64,000 nt of DNA, from contig NZ_CP179210.1 in assembly GCF_051201665.1 (NCBI RefSeq), positions 1,674,001 through 1,738,000 of the forward strand, read 5' to 3'. A program made the position numbers and the translations under genes. Positions 8,862-16,795 of this stretch are shown here, in pieces (the stretch's first letter is position 1; each line of letters starts with the position of its first letter). Source of the DNA: Psychrobium sp051201665. GTDB taxonomy: Bacteria > Pseudomonadota > Gammaproteobacteria > Enterobacterales > Psychrobiaceae. The notes under the pieces were generated by a model that was given only the letters and a program-made list of their open reading frames with translations, had not been told where the DNA came from and ran no database searches.

Positions 8862-9551
8862 TTACCCCTGTTTAGACTTTAAACGATCTAATACGCTGTT
8901 AGCGCTAGTTTGTTGCTCGCCAATACCAGCAGCTGCTAGCTTGTCTTTTAATGATTGGTCGCTACCTTCAGCAGCTAAATCATCTGCCGCTTGCATGCGG
9001 TCATCAAAGTCTTGTTGTTTCTCTTTGATACGCTCAAGAGATTGTTTTGCATTTAATAACTTTGAGTTGCTGTTGCTGAAGTTATCAGTAATAGCGGCCG
9101 TTGCTTTTTGAACACTCTCAGTTGTCTTTACCATGCTTAGTTGACGCTGGTAATCAGCTAGCTGACGTTCAGTGCCTTTAACTAAGTCTTTAAGACGAAT
9201 TGCGCCTTTTTCATAGTTATCAAACGATGCTTGTTGCTCTGCAAGTTCAGCTTCTAGGCCTGCAATTTTTTCAGCAACTTCTAAAGCCAAAGTTTCGTTG
9301 CCTTGATTTAGTGCCGTTGTCGCATAACCTTCGTGCTCTGTGATTGAGCGGTTAATACGGTCTAGCTCGCGCTTAGCCTGCATTTGTTTTGCCATGATAC
9401 CTGTTAGGTCACGTTTGGCTTTTGTTAAATGGTTTTCTGCATCTCTAATTTCTTGTGCAAAAATACGTGTAGCGTTTGCATCAACAATCGCTTCACCTGC
9501 TTCACTAGCACCGCCACGTATGGCTGTAATAATTTTACTAAAAATACTCAT
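8862..9551 (-). CDS. yjfJ: PspA/IM30 family membrane-remodelling protein (YjfJ-like)
   Basis: 229 residues beginning MSIFSKIITAIRGGASEAGE, the N-terminal amphipathic helix typical of PspA/Vipp1 proteins, followed by a long coiled coil (about 30-190). Start set at the ATG 9551, preceded by GGAG; the frame is open upstream to 9629, but that would overlap the DUF2170 gene. The family forms ESCRT-III-like polymers on damaged inner membranes. This one resembles YjfJ rather than the pspABC type: no pspB, pspC or pspF is nearby, and its neighbours are DUF2170 and DUF2491. Confidence 0.88.
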   Translation of the reverse strand: MSIFSKIITAIRGGASEAGEAIVDANATRIFAQEIRDAENHLTKAKRDLTGIMAKQMQAKRELDRINRSITEHEGYATTALNQGNETLALEVAEKIAGLEAELAEQQASFDNYEKGAIRLKDLVKGTERQLADYQRQLSMVKTTESVQKATAAITDNFSNSNSKLLNAKQSLERIKEKQQDFDDRMQAADDLAAEGSDQSLKDKLAAAGIGEQQTSANSVLDRLKSKQG

Positions 9552-9579
9552 AATGATTCTCCGTGGGATTGTTAATTGG

Positions 9580-9993
9580 TTACAGTAAGTAATCGGCCAT
9601 TTCGTTAATAACTTCAAGTGAGTTGTCACTTAATACACTGAGCTCATGCTCTACATCGTGTAATGAAGAATTAACAGAAAGGGCACCAAAAATGACGTAT
9701 TTGTCGTCAATTTTTGAAAATGAAGACAATGGCATTGGGATGTTCATCTCAACCATGGCTTCAAGCATTTCGCTGCGTGTGTCTTGCTTAACTTCTTCTT
9801 CACCCCAAAGGTAAGCAATACACAAAATTTGATCGTCGGTAACAGAAACAAAGATTGGAATTTCTTCACGTCCTGTAATAGTTACTTGTAATACATCAAC
9901 TTCACCAGCAATTGGTAAGCTGTCGAATGTAAAACCTGTATCGCTATTGTCTGCGAGTTCGTTTAAATGATTAGCAATTAAATGGATATTCAT
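9580..9993 (-). CDS. yjfI: DUF2170 family protein (YjfI-like)
   Basis: 137-residue acidic protein beginning MNIHLIANHLNELAD, with a predicted alpha/beta fold. It matches the DUF2170 (YjfI) position directly upstream of the PspA-like gene. ATG 9993 has AAGGA at a spacing of about 6. It is the first gene of the downstream half of the cluster. Its promoter (10031-10059) overlaps one palindrome, and a second palindrome lies in the leader. No enzymatic motif is seen; a chaperone or adaptor role is only a guess. Confidence 0.82.
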   Translation of the reverse strand: MNIHLIANHLNELADNSDTGFTFDSLPIAGEVDVLQVTITGREEIPIFVSVTDDQILCIAYLWGEEEVKQDTRSEMLEAMVEMNIPMPLSSFSKIDDKYVIFGALSVNSSLHDVEHELSVLSDNSLEVINEMADYLL

Positions 9994-10007
9994 AACATTT
10001 CCTTTGC

Positions 10008-10020
10008 GACATAATATGTC
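10008..10020. promoter_or_regulatory. Palindromic operator, site 1 (GACATAATATGTC)
   Basis: Perfect 13-bp palindrome with a central base, GACATA-A-TATGTC, 15 bases upstream of the DUF2170 start codon and downstream of the predicted -10. It is centred 37 bp from site 2. A protein bound here would block transcription start or early elongation. Confidence 0.75.
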
Positions 10021-10030
10021 TTGAGTTTGT

Positions 10031-10059
10031 AATTTAGTTTGTTAGACATAATATGTCAA
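10031..10059 (-). promoter_or_regulatory. Predicted sigma-70 promoter of the DUF2170-PspA-DUF2491 half-operon
   Basis: On the minus strand, a perfect -35 TTGACA (10059-10054), a 17-base spacer and -10 TAAATT (10036-10031, 4 of 6). The GACA of the -35 is part of palindrome site 2, and site 1 lies just past the start point. This layout suggests repression. It also shows that the cluster has an internal promoter in the 111-base gap after the aminopropyltransferase gene. Confidence 0.6.
10045..10057. promoter_or_regulatory. Palindromic operator, site 2 (GACATAATATGTC)
   Basis: Second identical 13-mer. It overlaps the -35 element of the minus-strand promoter and is flanked by partly symmetric bases (TTAG... 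/ ...CAAA). Confidence 0.75.
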
Positions 10060-10104
10060 ACAATTATTTCAATCTTTTTACATAAACGACGATCTCAGCT
10101 GATT

Positions 10105-11832
10105 TTATTGATTTTGATACCAGCTGTTGTTGTTTCCTTGCTGCGATTCCCACGCTTGTTGATGGTAGCGATAAAGTGTAAAGCTGCCAAGTTCATTTAC
10201 TTTAATTCCATCCATTTGTTGATAAAACCCCTGTGAAAATTCAAAGCTTGCTTGAATTAATTGTGGAGTTAGCCAAGTTTCAAATGGTTGCATGTTAGGT
10301 TGTTGAATGAGTCGTTGTCTTGCAGACAACCCACTCTTTGTCGCTATCGTCCAGCCCCATTGGCCAAAACTTGGTACATTAAAGTTGTATTGCTCTACAT
10401 CTTTAAACGTCGCTGACTTAATGGTTTTTGCAATACTCATAAATGCTTTTTTAGCGTGAAACGGTGAAGTGGACTGAACTACCATTACGCCGTCATTTGA
10501 AAGTAGCTGTTTAACTTTTAAATAAAAAGTTCGGCTGTAAAGCTTATTAAGATCAGGGTGCGACGGATCAGGCAAATCGATTATTATCGTATCAAAGCGC
10601 GCAGTTTTACCAATCAGCAAATCCGTACCGTTGTACGCATCTGCGTGAATTATAGTCACGCGGTCATCATTAAGAGAATCATTATTGAGGCGCTTGATGT
10701 TGTCAGCTAAATGGTTATTAAGATGCTGATGGGGCTCTTTAAACAGCGCGACAACGTCGTTATCCAGATCCATCAAGGTAACCTGTTTGGGTGACCACGC
10801 TAATACATCGCGTAGTGCTAGTCCATCTCCTCCGCCTATGATCAATACATTGTCATGACGTGCTGACGCAGCCATTGCTGGATAGACAAGAAATTTGTGA
10901 TAAATGTGTTCGTCATCTTGAGCAAACTGCAGACGACCATTGAGGTATAGACTAACCATTGGGAAGTTATGATTAGGTAACTGACGTTCAGTTAATACAA
11001 CTTGCGCGTAGCGTGTTTGTTGATGATGCGCAACTTTATCTAAATACAGCAAATTGTTAAATGACTTAGCCCATTGGCCACCGTGACTAAAAATAGCAGC
11101 GACTAAAAATGCGCACGCAATGTGACCAAATAACAGTAGATACTTAAAGCGAATGTGTTGTTTATACCTTAGCCAAAATACGACGCCGGCGATAAGGTTT
11201 GCACTAGCGGTAATACTGGCACTTAGATTGATTTCTAGGGATAACATGATGGTTATCCAAATTGCAGCGCCAATGCCCGCACCAATATAGTCTGCACCAT
11301 AAATAGTACCTGCGTTGTGCACTAAATGCTGTTTGTGAACAAATTCACGGATCCGCGCGATGAGCGGGATTTCCATACCAATAAATAAACCCAATACAGC
11401 GCCGAAGAAATAAGGGCTGTAATGTGTTATGTCATAGAGTACACTGAAAAAACCGCCTTGTACTTCTGCATCCGGTGGCAAATTAAATGTTTGTGCAATA
11501 ATTTGTGGTAGTAGTTGAACAGCAGCAATCGCGCTTGATATAACGAGAATTGCGCTACAACCCATAATAGCGATAATTAATTCTAACCAAGCAAAACCAC
11601 TAAAAGCACATTTGATTTTACGAGCGGCAAAAGAGCCAACACCCATCGACACTATCATAATGCCAATCATGGTATAGATAGCTGATTCCACTGCGCCAAT
11701 AACTCGGCCTGCATAGTGCGAGAGTAAATATTCGTAGATTAAACCACAGCCTGCGAGTACTGCCATGATGGTGATGAGTAAAACATCATCAAAGAGTCTT
11801 GCTGACGGTTTTTGTGTTGCCGTAGAATTCAA
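10105..11832 (-). CDS. Membrane-anchored polyamine aminopropyltransferase (spermidine synthase-like)
   Basis: 575 residues. The N-terminal half has about seven transmembrane helices (first ones LLITIMAVLAGCGLIYEYLL and IYTMIGIMIVSMGVGSFAA). The C-terminal half is a spermidine-synthase fold with the SAM-binding motif NVLIIGGGDGLALRDVL and the acidic active-site stretch DLPDPSHPDLNKLYS. Such proteins transfer an aminopropyl group from decarboxylated SAM to an amine; the acceptor is unknown. Start: I prefer TTG 11832 with AGG seven bases upstream. A GTG at 11874 lies inside a perfect hairpin and has no Shine-Dalgarno. A related enzyme recurs in PspA/DUF350/DUF2491 clusters, suggesting amine modification linked to the envelope. 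Confidence 0.85.
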   Translation of the reverse strand: MNSTATQKPSARLFDDVLLITIMAVLAGCGLIYEYLLSHYAGRVIGAVESAIYTMIGIMIVSMGVGSFAARKIKCAFSGFAWLELIIAIMGCSAILVISSAIAAVQLLPQIIAQTFNLPPDAEVQGGFFSVLYDITHYSPYFFGAVLGLFIGMEIPLIARIREFVHKQHLVHNAGTIYGADYIGAGIGAAIWITIMLSLEINLSASITASANLIAGVVFWLRYKQHIRFKYLLLFGHIACAFLVAAIFSHGGQWAKSFNNLLYLDKVAHHQQTRYAQVVLTERQLPNHNFPMVSLYLNGRLQFAQDDEHIYHKFLVYPAMAASARHDNVLIIGGGDGLALRDVLAWSPKQVTLMDLDNDVVALFKEPHQHLNNHLADNIKRLNNDSLNDDRVTIIHADAYNGTDLLIGKTARFDTIIIDLPDPSHPDLNKLYSRTFYLKVKQLLSNDGVMVVQSTSPFHAKKAFMSIAKTIKSATFKDVEQYNFNVPSFGQWGWTIATKSGLSARQRLIQQPNMQPFETWLTPQLIQASFEFSQGFYQQMDGIKVNELGSFTLYRYHQQAWESQQGNNNSWYQNQ

Positions 11833-11856
11833 GATAGAGCCTGTAATAAATATGAT

Positions 11857-11880
11857 GACTAGGTGAGGGCTCACCTAGTC
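11857..11880. promoter_or_regulatory. Perfect hairpin in the DUF350-aminopropyltransferase intergenic gap
   Basis: Arms GACTAGGTGA (11857-11866) and TCACCTAGTC (11871-11880) with loop GGGC. It lies 25-48 bases before the preferred TTG start and 11 bases after the DUF350 stop codon. No T-tract follows on either strand, so it is not a standard terminator. It may be an mRNA processing or translation-control element. Confidence 0.6.
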
Positions 11881-11891
11881 AAGGGAGCTGA

Positions 11892-12794
11892 TTAAGACAT
11901 TAATGCCATTAGAATGAGGGCTACAGCAATGCTGATAACAAACTCTAATGAGGCCACACCAATGTTGTGCTGATGGTCAACTTCTTCAGTCAAGTTGATG
12001 CGTGATAATACGAGCTTCTTAACAAGCGGTACTAATACGTAAAGTAATGCAACCATCACAATGCCAAATAACAACCAACCTAACGCGTTCTCAACGTAGC
12101 CTTGAGGAACGTAAATTAAAAAGTTAGACGCTGCTGTTAATGTAAATCCTGTTGCAATCAAAAATCCGGCATGACGAATTGATAAGGCGATTTGACCACC
12201 AGCAATAGCGTCTTGGAATTGACTACCTTGATTATTCTTACGATAAGCAGATTCACGTAAACGGGTCACTGCAATTAATAGTGCTTGTGCAATGACAAAC
12301 CCACTAAGGATCGCGATGAACGTGTCTACGGTTAAATCATTGGCCCATAACAGCGTTGCACGAATAATTAGTGCAGTTGCTACAAGCGCTGCAGCATCGA
12401 TAATGGCAACACTCACGTTACCTTCTTTGATGTGTGCAACCTTATCTAACCCAGATAAGGCAAATTTATCATGGGCAACACGGCCTAGTTTAATTAATAT
12501 TAAGCCGACAACACCATAAAGGCTCATACCGATGGCTTCTTGAGCAAAGCTTGTACCTGCTTCACCTGTGATAGCGCCGGTTAACACAATGGCTAACGCG
12601 AGCAGGCTACCTGCTAATGAAATGCCAAAGGCAAAATTGTCTTTGCTTGCGAGCTCTTCAGTAGTATTAACACCAGCCCACAGGCCAGAGATGAATCGCA
12701 TCGTATAAAGCAAAACAATAGCGATAGTTAAATCAATGGCCAAAATAACCAACAGGTTTGGCTCATGATTTATTAATAGTTGTAATTGTTCCAT
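11892..12794 (-). CDS. Tandem DUF350 membrane protein (YjfL-like)
   Basis: 300 residues with about eight transmembrane helices, consistent with two fused DUF350 units; E. coli YjfL, at about 130 residues, is a single unit. Internal duplication is suggested by similar Gly-rich helices, FAFGISLAGSLLALAIVL near 52 and ALSIRHAGFLIATGFTLTAA near 205. ATG 12794 has AGGA at a spacing of 9; the TTG at 12803 was rejected. The stop of the upstream lipoprotein gene is 14 bases away. DUF350 genes recur beside PspA-like and DUF2491 genes. Transport or sensing role unknown. Confidence 0.85.
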   Translation of the reverse strand: MEQLQLLINHEPNLLVILAIDLTIAIVLLYTMRFISGLWAGVNTTEELASKDNFAFGISLAGSLLALAIVLTGAITGEAGTSFAQEAIGMSLYGVVGLILIKLGRVAHDKFALSGLDKVAHIKEGNVSVAIIDAAALVATALIIRATLLWANDLTVDTFIAILSGFVIAQALLIAVTRLRESAYRKNNQGSQFQDAIAGGQIALSIRHAGFLIATGFTLTAASNFLIYVPQGYVENALGWLLFGIVMVALLYVLVPLVKKLVLSRINLTEEVDHQHNIGVASLEFVISIAVALILMALMS

Positions 12795-12808
12795 AGTTAT
12801 CAATCCTA

Positions 12809-13771
12809 TTATTTGCCACGACTTGAGCCGCGAGAAGTGCTACTGCGGCTGTTTCTGAAACTTGAATTATTTGCATAGCTCGATGTCGAGCGAGTTTGTT
12901 TTAATCTATTACTGCTACTAAAACCTTTTCCGGCAGCCGTTTTAGCCTGCGAACTTTGACGCGATAAACGGCTACTTCCAACACGAGATTTACTATACGG
13001 TGTTGAATAGCGAGATCCTGTGCTGAATTTCTTATTAGTCTTTTTCCAAACATCACTGTGTTTTTTACGTTGTTTTGGTGAGCTGTAGCGATAGCGGCCA
13101 TAGTCATTGTAATAACTATATCCACGATGGCGGCCCCAACGGTCAAACGAGATTGGGCTTGATAGGTTAGAAATTAACGCATACATTCCATACCATTCCC
13201 AAAACGACATACCGTTGTTATTATTCCAAGTACCGTAATTAGGGTTACCTACCAATTGCGACCCGACACCAAAGTCTTCACTGTTATTAGCTTGTTGACT
13301 TTGTTGTTGGCTTAACGCGTTAACACGTGCAAGTGCGCCATTTGACATATCAGCCAACACATTCACAACATCGCTTAATGCATCGTTAAAGAGTACTGGA
13401 TTGAGGGCTTCACTAATATTAGTTAACTCTTGCGCCTGCTCATCTTTTGAAACAAAGTTTGACGCAATAACTGAATCTGAAACACGCTTTTTTAGCCCTT
13501 GATACATTGGACCTTCAGGCGTGCCATCAAGCACAAGCTGTTTAATGAGTGGGGTTAACTCCGGGCGTGACTTCTCAAGAATGGGAGCATATTCACCAAT
13601 GAGCGTTGCATTTCTAATCTGCTTGCCAATTAGTTGCCGTTCTAAAGTCTTAAGTTTACTTTCATTGGTTTGTGTTAAGTTGGTTATTGCATCGTCTAGC
13701 GGATCAGAACATCCACCTAGCAATGCAAAAAATACCAGCATTAACATTATTTTTAAGGGCTTACCTGCCAT
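12809..13771 (-). CDS. Predicted lipoprotein, Ser/Arg/Tyr-rich, first gene of the cluster
   Basis: 320 residues. The signal sequence MAGKPLKIMLMLVFFALLGG ends in lipobox LGGC with Cys21; the next residues are S-D. A helical part follows (about 25-155), then a Gln/Asn linker, a WEWYGMYALI segment near 190, a Tyr-rich stretch (GYSYYNDYGRYRYSS) and a long Ser/Arg/Gly-rich disordered tail ending GSSRGK. ATG 13771 has AGAGG at a spacing of 6. I do not recognise the family. The basic tail could bind peptidoglycan, LPS or nucleic acid. It is the first gene downstream of the promoter at 13844-13872, which overlaps operator site 3. Confidence 0.72.
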   Translation of the reverse strand: MAGKPLKIMLMLVFFALLGGCSDPLDDAITNLTQTNESKLKTLERQLIGKQIRNATLIGEYAPILEKSRPELTPLIKQLVLDGTPEGPMYQGLKKRVSDSVIASNFVSKDEQAQELTNISEALNPVLFNDALSDVVNVLADMSNGALARVNALSQQQSQQANNSEDFGVGSQLVGNPNYGTWNNNNGMSFWEWYGMYALISNLSSPISFDRWGRHRGYSYYNDYGRYRYSSPKQRKKHSDVWKKTNKKFSTGSRYSTPYSKSRVGSSRLSRQSSQAKTAAGKGFSSSNRLKQTRSTSSYANNSSFRNSRSSTSRGSSRGK

Positions 13772-13843
13772 ATGAACCTCTTCAATGATATGGTAACGAT
13801 TAACTTAGTCACACTAAAACCGTCGCTTGCATGTGAAGCGTCA

Positions 13844-13872
13844 GTTGTAGCAGTTATGACATATTATGTCTA
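13844..13872 (-). promoter_or_regulatory. Predicted promoter of the upstream half of the PspA cluster
   Basis: Minus-strand -35 TAGACA (13872-13867, 5 of 6), a 17-base spacer and -10 TACAAC (13849-13844, 4 of 6). As at the internal promoter, the GACA of the -35 belongs to the palindrome GACATAWTATGTC. The gap is shared with the divergent glnE gene. Confidence 0.5.
13858..13870. promoter_or_regulatory. Palindromic operator, site 3 (GACATATTATGTC)
   Basis: The same 13-mer as sites 1 and 2, read on the opposite strand, so only the central base pair differs. It lies 87 bases upstream of the lipoprotein start and 33 bases upstream of glnE. Confidence 0.75.
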
Positions 13873-13902
13873 CATTTATCAACTAAATTTTTAGATCAAC
13901 GG

Positions 13903-16791
13903 ATGTTATCAATAATGGCCGCGAATAACACTAACTCTTTGCCTTCTCAATTATTATTATTAAAACAACAGCGTATCGAGGACTTTAAATTAGTCTATAG
14001 AGATGACATTGCCAGTATAGATTTACATTATCTCGACCAATTGGGTGAATTTTGTGCATTAAGTGATTTTGGTCATCGCCACTTGGTCAGGAATCCTCAA
14101 TGGGCAACCGACATTTTACAAGATGGCTTATTATATTGTGATGAACTTAAACCCCATATAGAGCGACGCTTCACACAACTCATTAAGTCTGTTACGACAG
14201 AGCCTGAGCTTGAAAAATGCTTACGCGATGTGCGCAATTTCTTTCAAATAGTTATTGCTTTGCGCGATTTAGGCCAGCATGCGCACATAACACAGTCTCT
14301 TATTGATGTATCTGAACTCGCTGAAATTCTGATTATTGGCGCGCGAGATGTGTTAAGCAAACTGCTTGAAAAAACATGGGGATTACCTCACGACAGTGAC
14401 GGAAATATTCAACCATTAATGATATTAGGGATGGGAAAATTAGGCGGTCATGAACTTAATTTTTCATCAGACATCGATCTCATTTTTACATTTCCTAACC
14501 ACGGTGAAACAGTAGGCGGTAGACGCAGTACTGACAATCAGCAATATTTCGTGAAACTTGCCCAAAAATTAGTTAATGCGTTGGATAAAACAACGGTAGA
14601 TGGCTTTGTTTATCGAGTTGATATGAGATTACGTCCCTTTGGTAACTCTGGGCCTTTAGTGGCGAGTTATGCTGCACTAGAGGACTACTATCAATCGCAA
14701 GGGCGAGATTGGGAACGGTATGCGATGGTGAAATCTCGAATATTGGGCGGTGAAGATAGTTTTAGTCGTGAACTAAAAAGCATGATCCGTCCATTTATGT
14801 TCAGACGTTACATTGATTTTAGTGCCATTGAATCACTGCGTAAAATGAAAATGATGATCACTCACGAAGTTCGCCGTCGTGGATTAATCGATAACATTAA
14901 ACTTGGCAGTGGCGGCATTCGCGAAGTTGAATTCATTGTACAAGTATTTCAAATGATCCGCGGTGGGCGTGAACCACAATTACAAAATCAGTCTCTGTTG
15001 ATAACTCTAGAGCGTTTACAATCGCTTGATATTATCAGTCCAGATGACTGCCACGATTTAAAAAATAGCTATTTATTTTTGCGTTTAAGTGAGCAAACGC
15101 TACAGCAAATAGATGATAAACAAACCCAAAAATTACCTGATAATGAATTAGATTGGCAGCGCTTACTCTGGGTCACAGGGCATCAAACGCAAGATGACTA
15201 TCGAGCGACCCTTGGTCATCATATGCAGATCGTCGAAGAGCAGTTTGCCAATGTTATTGGTCAAGACGATGAAGACGATTCACCTGACTCTAAAGAACAC
15301 GAATTGCTATCGGTGGTGTGTAACGCTGATGAATCTTTTGATGGCGAATCCATATTGTTTGAACTGGGATGTTGTTGTCCTCAAGCGCTGTTTCGCGAAA
15401 TTATGGCCTTAAAATCAGAACTTGAGAAACGCCGTGTCGGTGTGCGCGGTCAAGAAGCAATGGCTAAATTATTACCTTTGCTAGTGGGTGGGTTGATCAA
15501 TGAAGAGGAGGCCGATGGGCTATTTCGTAAAATTGCTAATATTTTAAAAACGATTGCCACCAGAACCGCCTATATAGACTTGCTATTAGAAAACCCTGGA
15601 GCGTTAAAGCAACTGGTTTCTCTATGTAAAGCAAGTGATTGGATTAGTAAGCAATTAACATTGCATCCTATTTTACTTGATGAATTACTAGACCCAAAAT
15701 CATTATATAGTCCGACGCCATTAGATGAATACGGCGCGCAGCTGCACCAATATTTAATGCGAATTCCGCCTGAAGATTTAGAACAAGTGATGGAAGGCTT
15801 ACGCCAACATAAGCAATGTCAACAACTACGTATTGCAGCAGCGGATGTAACCGGTGCAATGGAAGTAATGACCGTCAGCGACCATCTGACCGCGTTGGCA
15901 CAAAGTATTGTAGAGTACGTCATTGATATTGCATGGCAACAATTAATCCAGCGCTATGGGACCCCAGTATTTGAGGGTGACAATAAAGGATTTGCAGTGA
16001 TTGGCTACGGTAAACTTGGTGGCTTTGAATTGGGGTATGGATCTGATCTCAACTTGGTCTTTGTGCATAGTGGCGTTAGCGGCACTATGACGGATGGCAA
16101 CAAAGAAATTGACAGCGCACATTTCTATTTAAAGCTTGCCCAGAGAATTTTACATTTATTTAATACACGCACAGTATCAGGCATTTTGTATGAATTGGAT
16201 ATGCGACTTCGCCCGTCTGGTAGTAAAGGATTAATGGTAATTCACATTGATTCTTTTGTAGATTATCAGCACAGTGAAGCGTGGGTTTGGGAACATCAAG
16301 CTTTGGTGAGAACACGCGTGGTGTGCGGATCGCTATGGCTTAAAGAAAAATTCAAATCTATTCGTGAAGGAATTCTGTGCAAATCTCGTGACAGAGCGAT
16401 TTTACAGGGAGATGTGGCAAAAATGCGCGTTAAAATGCGAGACCATCTCACGCAAGGCTCAGATGACGTTTTCGACTTAAAGCAAGATAACGGTGGTATT
16501 GCAGACATTGAGTTTATTGCGCAATTTCTCGTGCTTGGATATAGCGAGCTCCATCCGGAATTAACGCGCTTTAGTGATAATGTAAGTATCTTTAAGCAAG
16601 CAAAAGTTTTGAAACTTATCAGTCTGGAAGAGCAACAAACGTTAAGCCAAGCGTACCAAGACTATCGTCATAAAGGGCATCGATTAGTACTCAATGATTT
16701 AAAGAACCAAACAGATGATAAAGAATTTGCAGAGCAGCGAGATGGGGTAAGTCAAATTTGGCGCCGCTTAATGTTAACGGCGCCTCAATGA
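13903..16791 (+). CDS. glnE: Glutamine synthetase adenylyltransferase / adenylyl-removing enzyme
   Basis: 962 residues (E. coli 946). Two nucleotidyltransferase domains joined by a helical linker. The N-terminal, deadenylylating domain has GMGKLGGHELNFSSDIDLIF with both aspartates (D190, D192). The C-terminal, adenylylating domain has GYGKLGGFELGYGSDLNLVF: the second catalytic Asp of the DxD pair is Asn (D715, N717). The rest of the protein aligns with E. coli GlnE throughout (RPFGNSGPLVASYAALEDYY, GSGGIREVEFIVQVFQ, VSDHLTALAQS). ATG 13903 is used; ATG 13915 is an alternative start. The protein controls glutamine synthetase in response to PII and glutamine; see the finding on N717. Confidence 0.93.
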   Translation: MLSIMAANNTNSLPSQLLLLKQQRIEDFKLVYRDDIASIDLHYLDQLGEFCALSDFGHRHLVRNPQWATDILQDGLLYCDELKPHIERRFTQLIKSVTTEPELEKCLRDVRNFFQIVIALRDLGQHAHITQSLIDVSELAEILIIGARDVLSKLLEKTWGLPHDSDGNIQPLMILGMGKLGGHELNFSSDIDLIFTFPNHGETVGGRRSTDNQQYFVKLAQKLVNALDKTTVDGFVYRVDMRLRPFGNSGPLVASYAALEDYYQSQGRDWERYAMVKSRILGGEDSFSRELKSMIRPFMFRRYIDFSAIESLRKMKMMITHEVRRRGLIDNIKLGSGGIREVEFIVQVFQMIRGGREPQLQNQSLLITLERLQSLDIISPDDCHDLKNSYLFLRLSEQTLQQIDDKQTQKLPDNELDWQRLLWVTGHQTQDDYRATLGHHMQIVEEQFANVIGQDDEDDSPDSKEHELLSVVCNADESFDGESILFELGCCCPQALFREIMALKSELEKRRVGVRGQEAMAKLLPLLVGGLINEEEADGLFRKIANILKTIATRTAYIDLLLENPGALKQLVSLCKASDWISKQLTLHPILLDELLDPKSLYSPTPLDEYGAQLHQYLMRIPPEDLEQVMEGLRQHKQCQQLRIAAADVTGAMEVMTVSDHLTALAQSIVEYVIDIAWQQLIQRYGTPVFEGDNKGFAVIGYGKLGGFELGYGSDLNLVFVHSGVSGTMTDGNKEIDSAHFYLKLAQRILHLFNTRTVSGILYELDMRLRPSGSKGLMVIHIDSFVDYQHSEAWVWEHQALVRTRVVCGSLWLKEKFKSIREGILCKSRDRAILQGDVAKMRVKMRDHLTQGSDDVFDLKQDNGGIADIEFIAQFLVLGYSELHPELTRFSDNVSIFKQAKVLKLISLEEQQTLSQAYQDYRHKGHRLVLNDLKNQTDDKEFAEQRDGVSQIWRRLMLTAPQ

Positions 16792-16795
16792 TGGC

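Noticed and set aside
11833..11874. GTG 11874 as the start of the aminopropyltransferase
   Set aside because: The codon is within a perfect hairpin and has no Shine-Dalgarno; TTG 11832 has AGG seven bases upstream. Not fully excluded.
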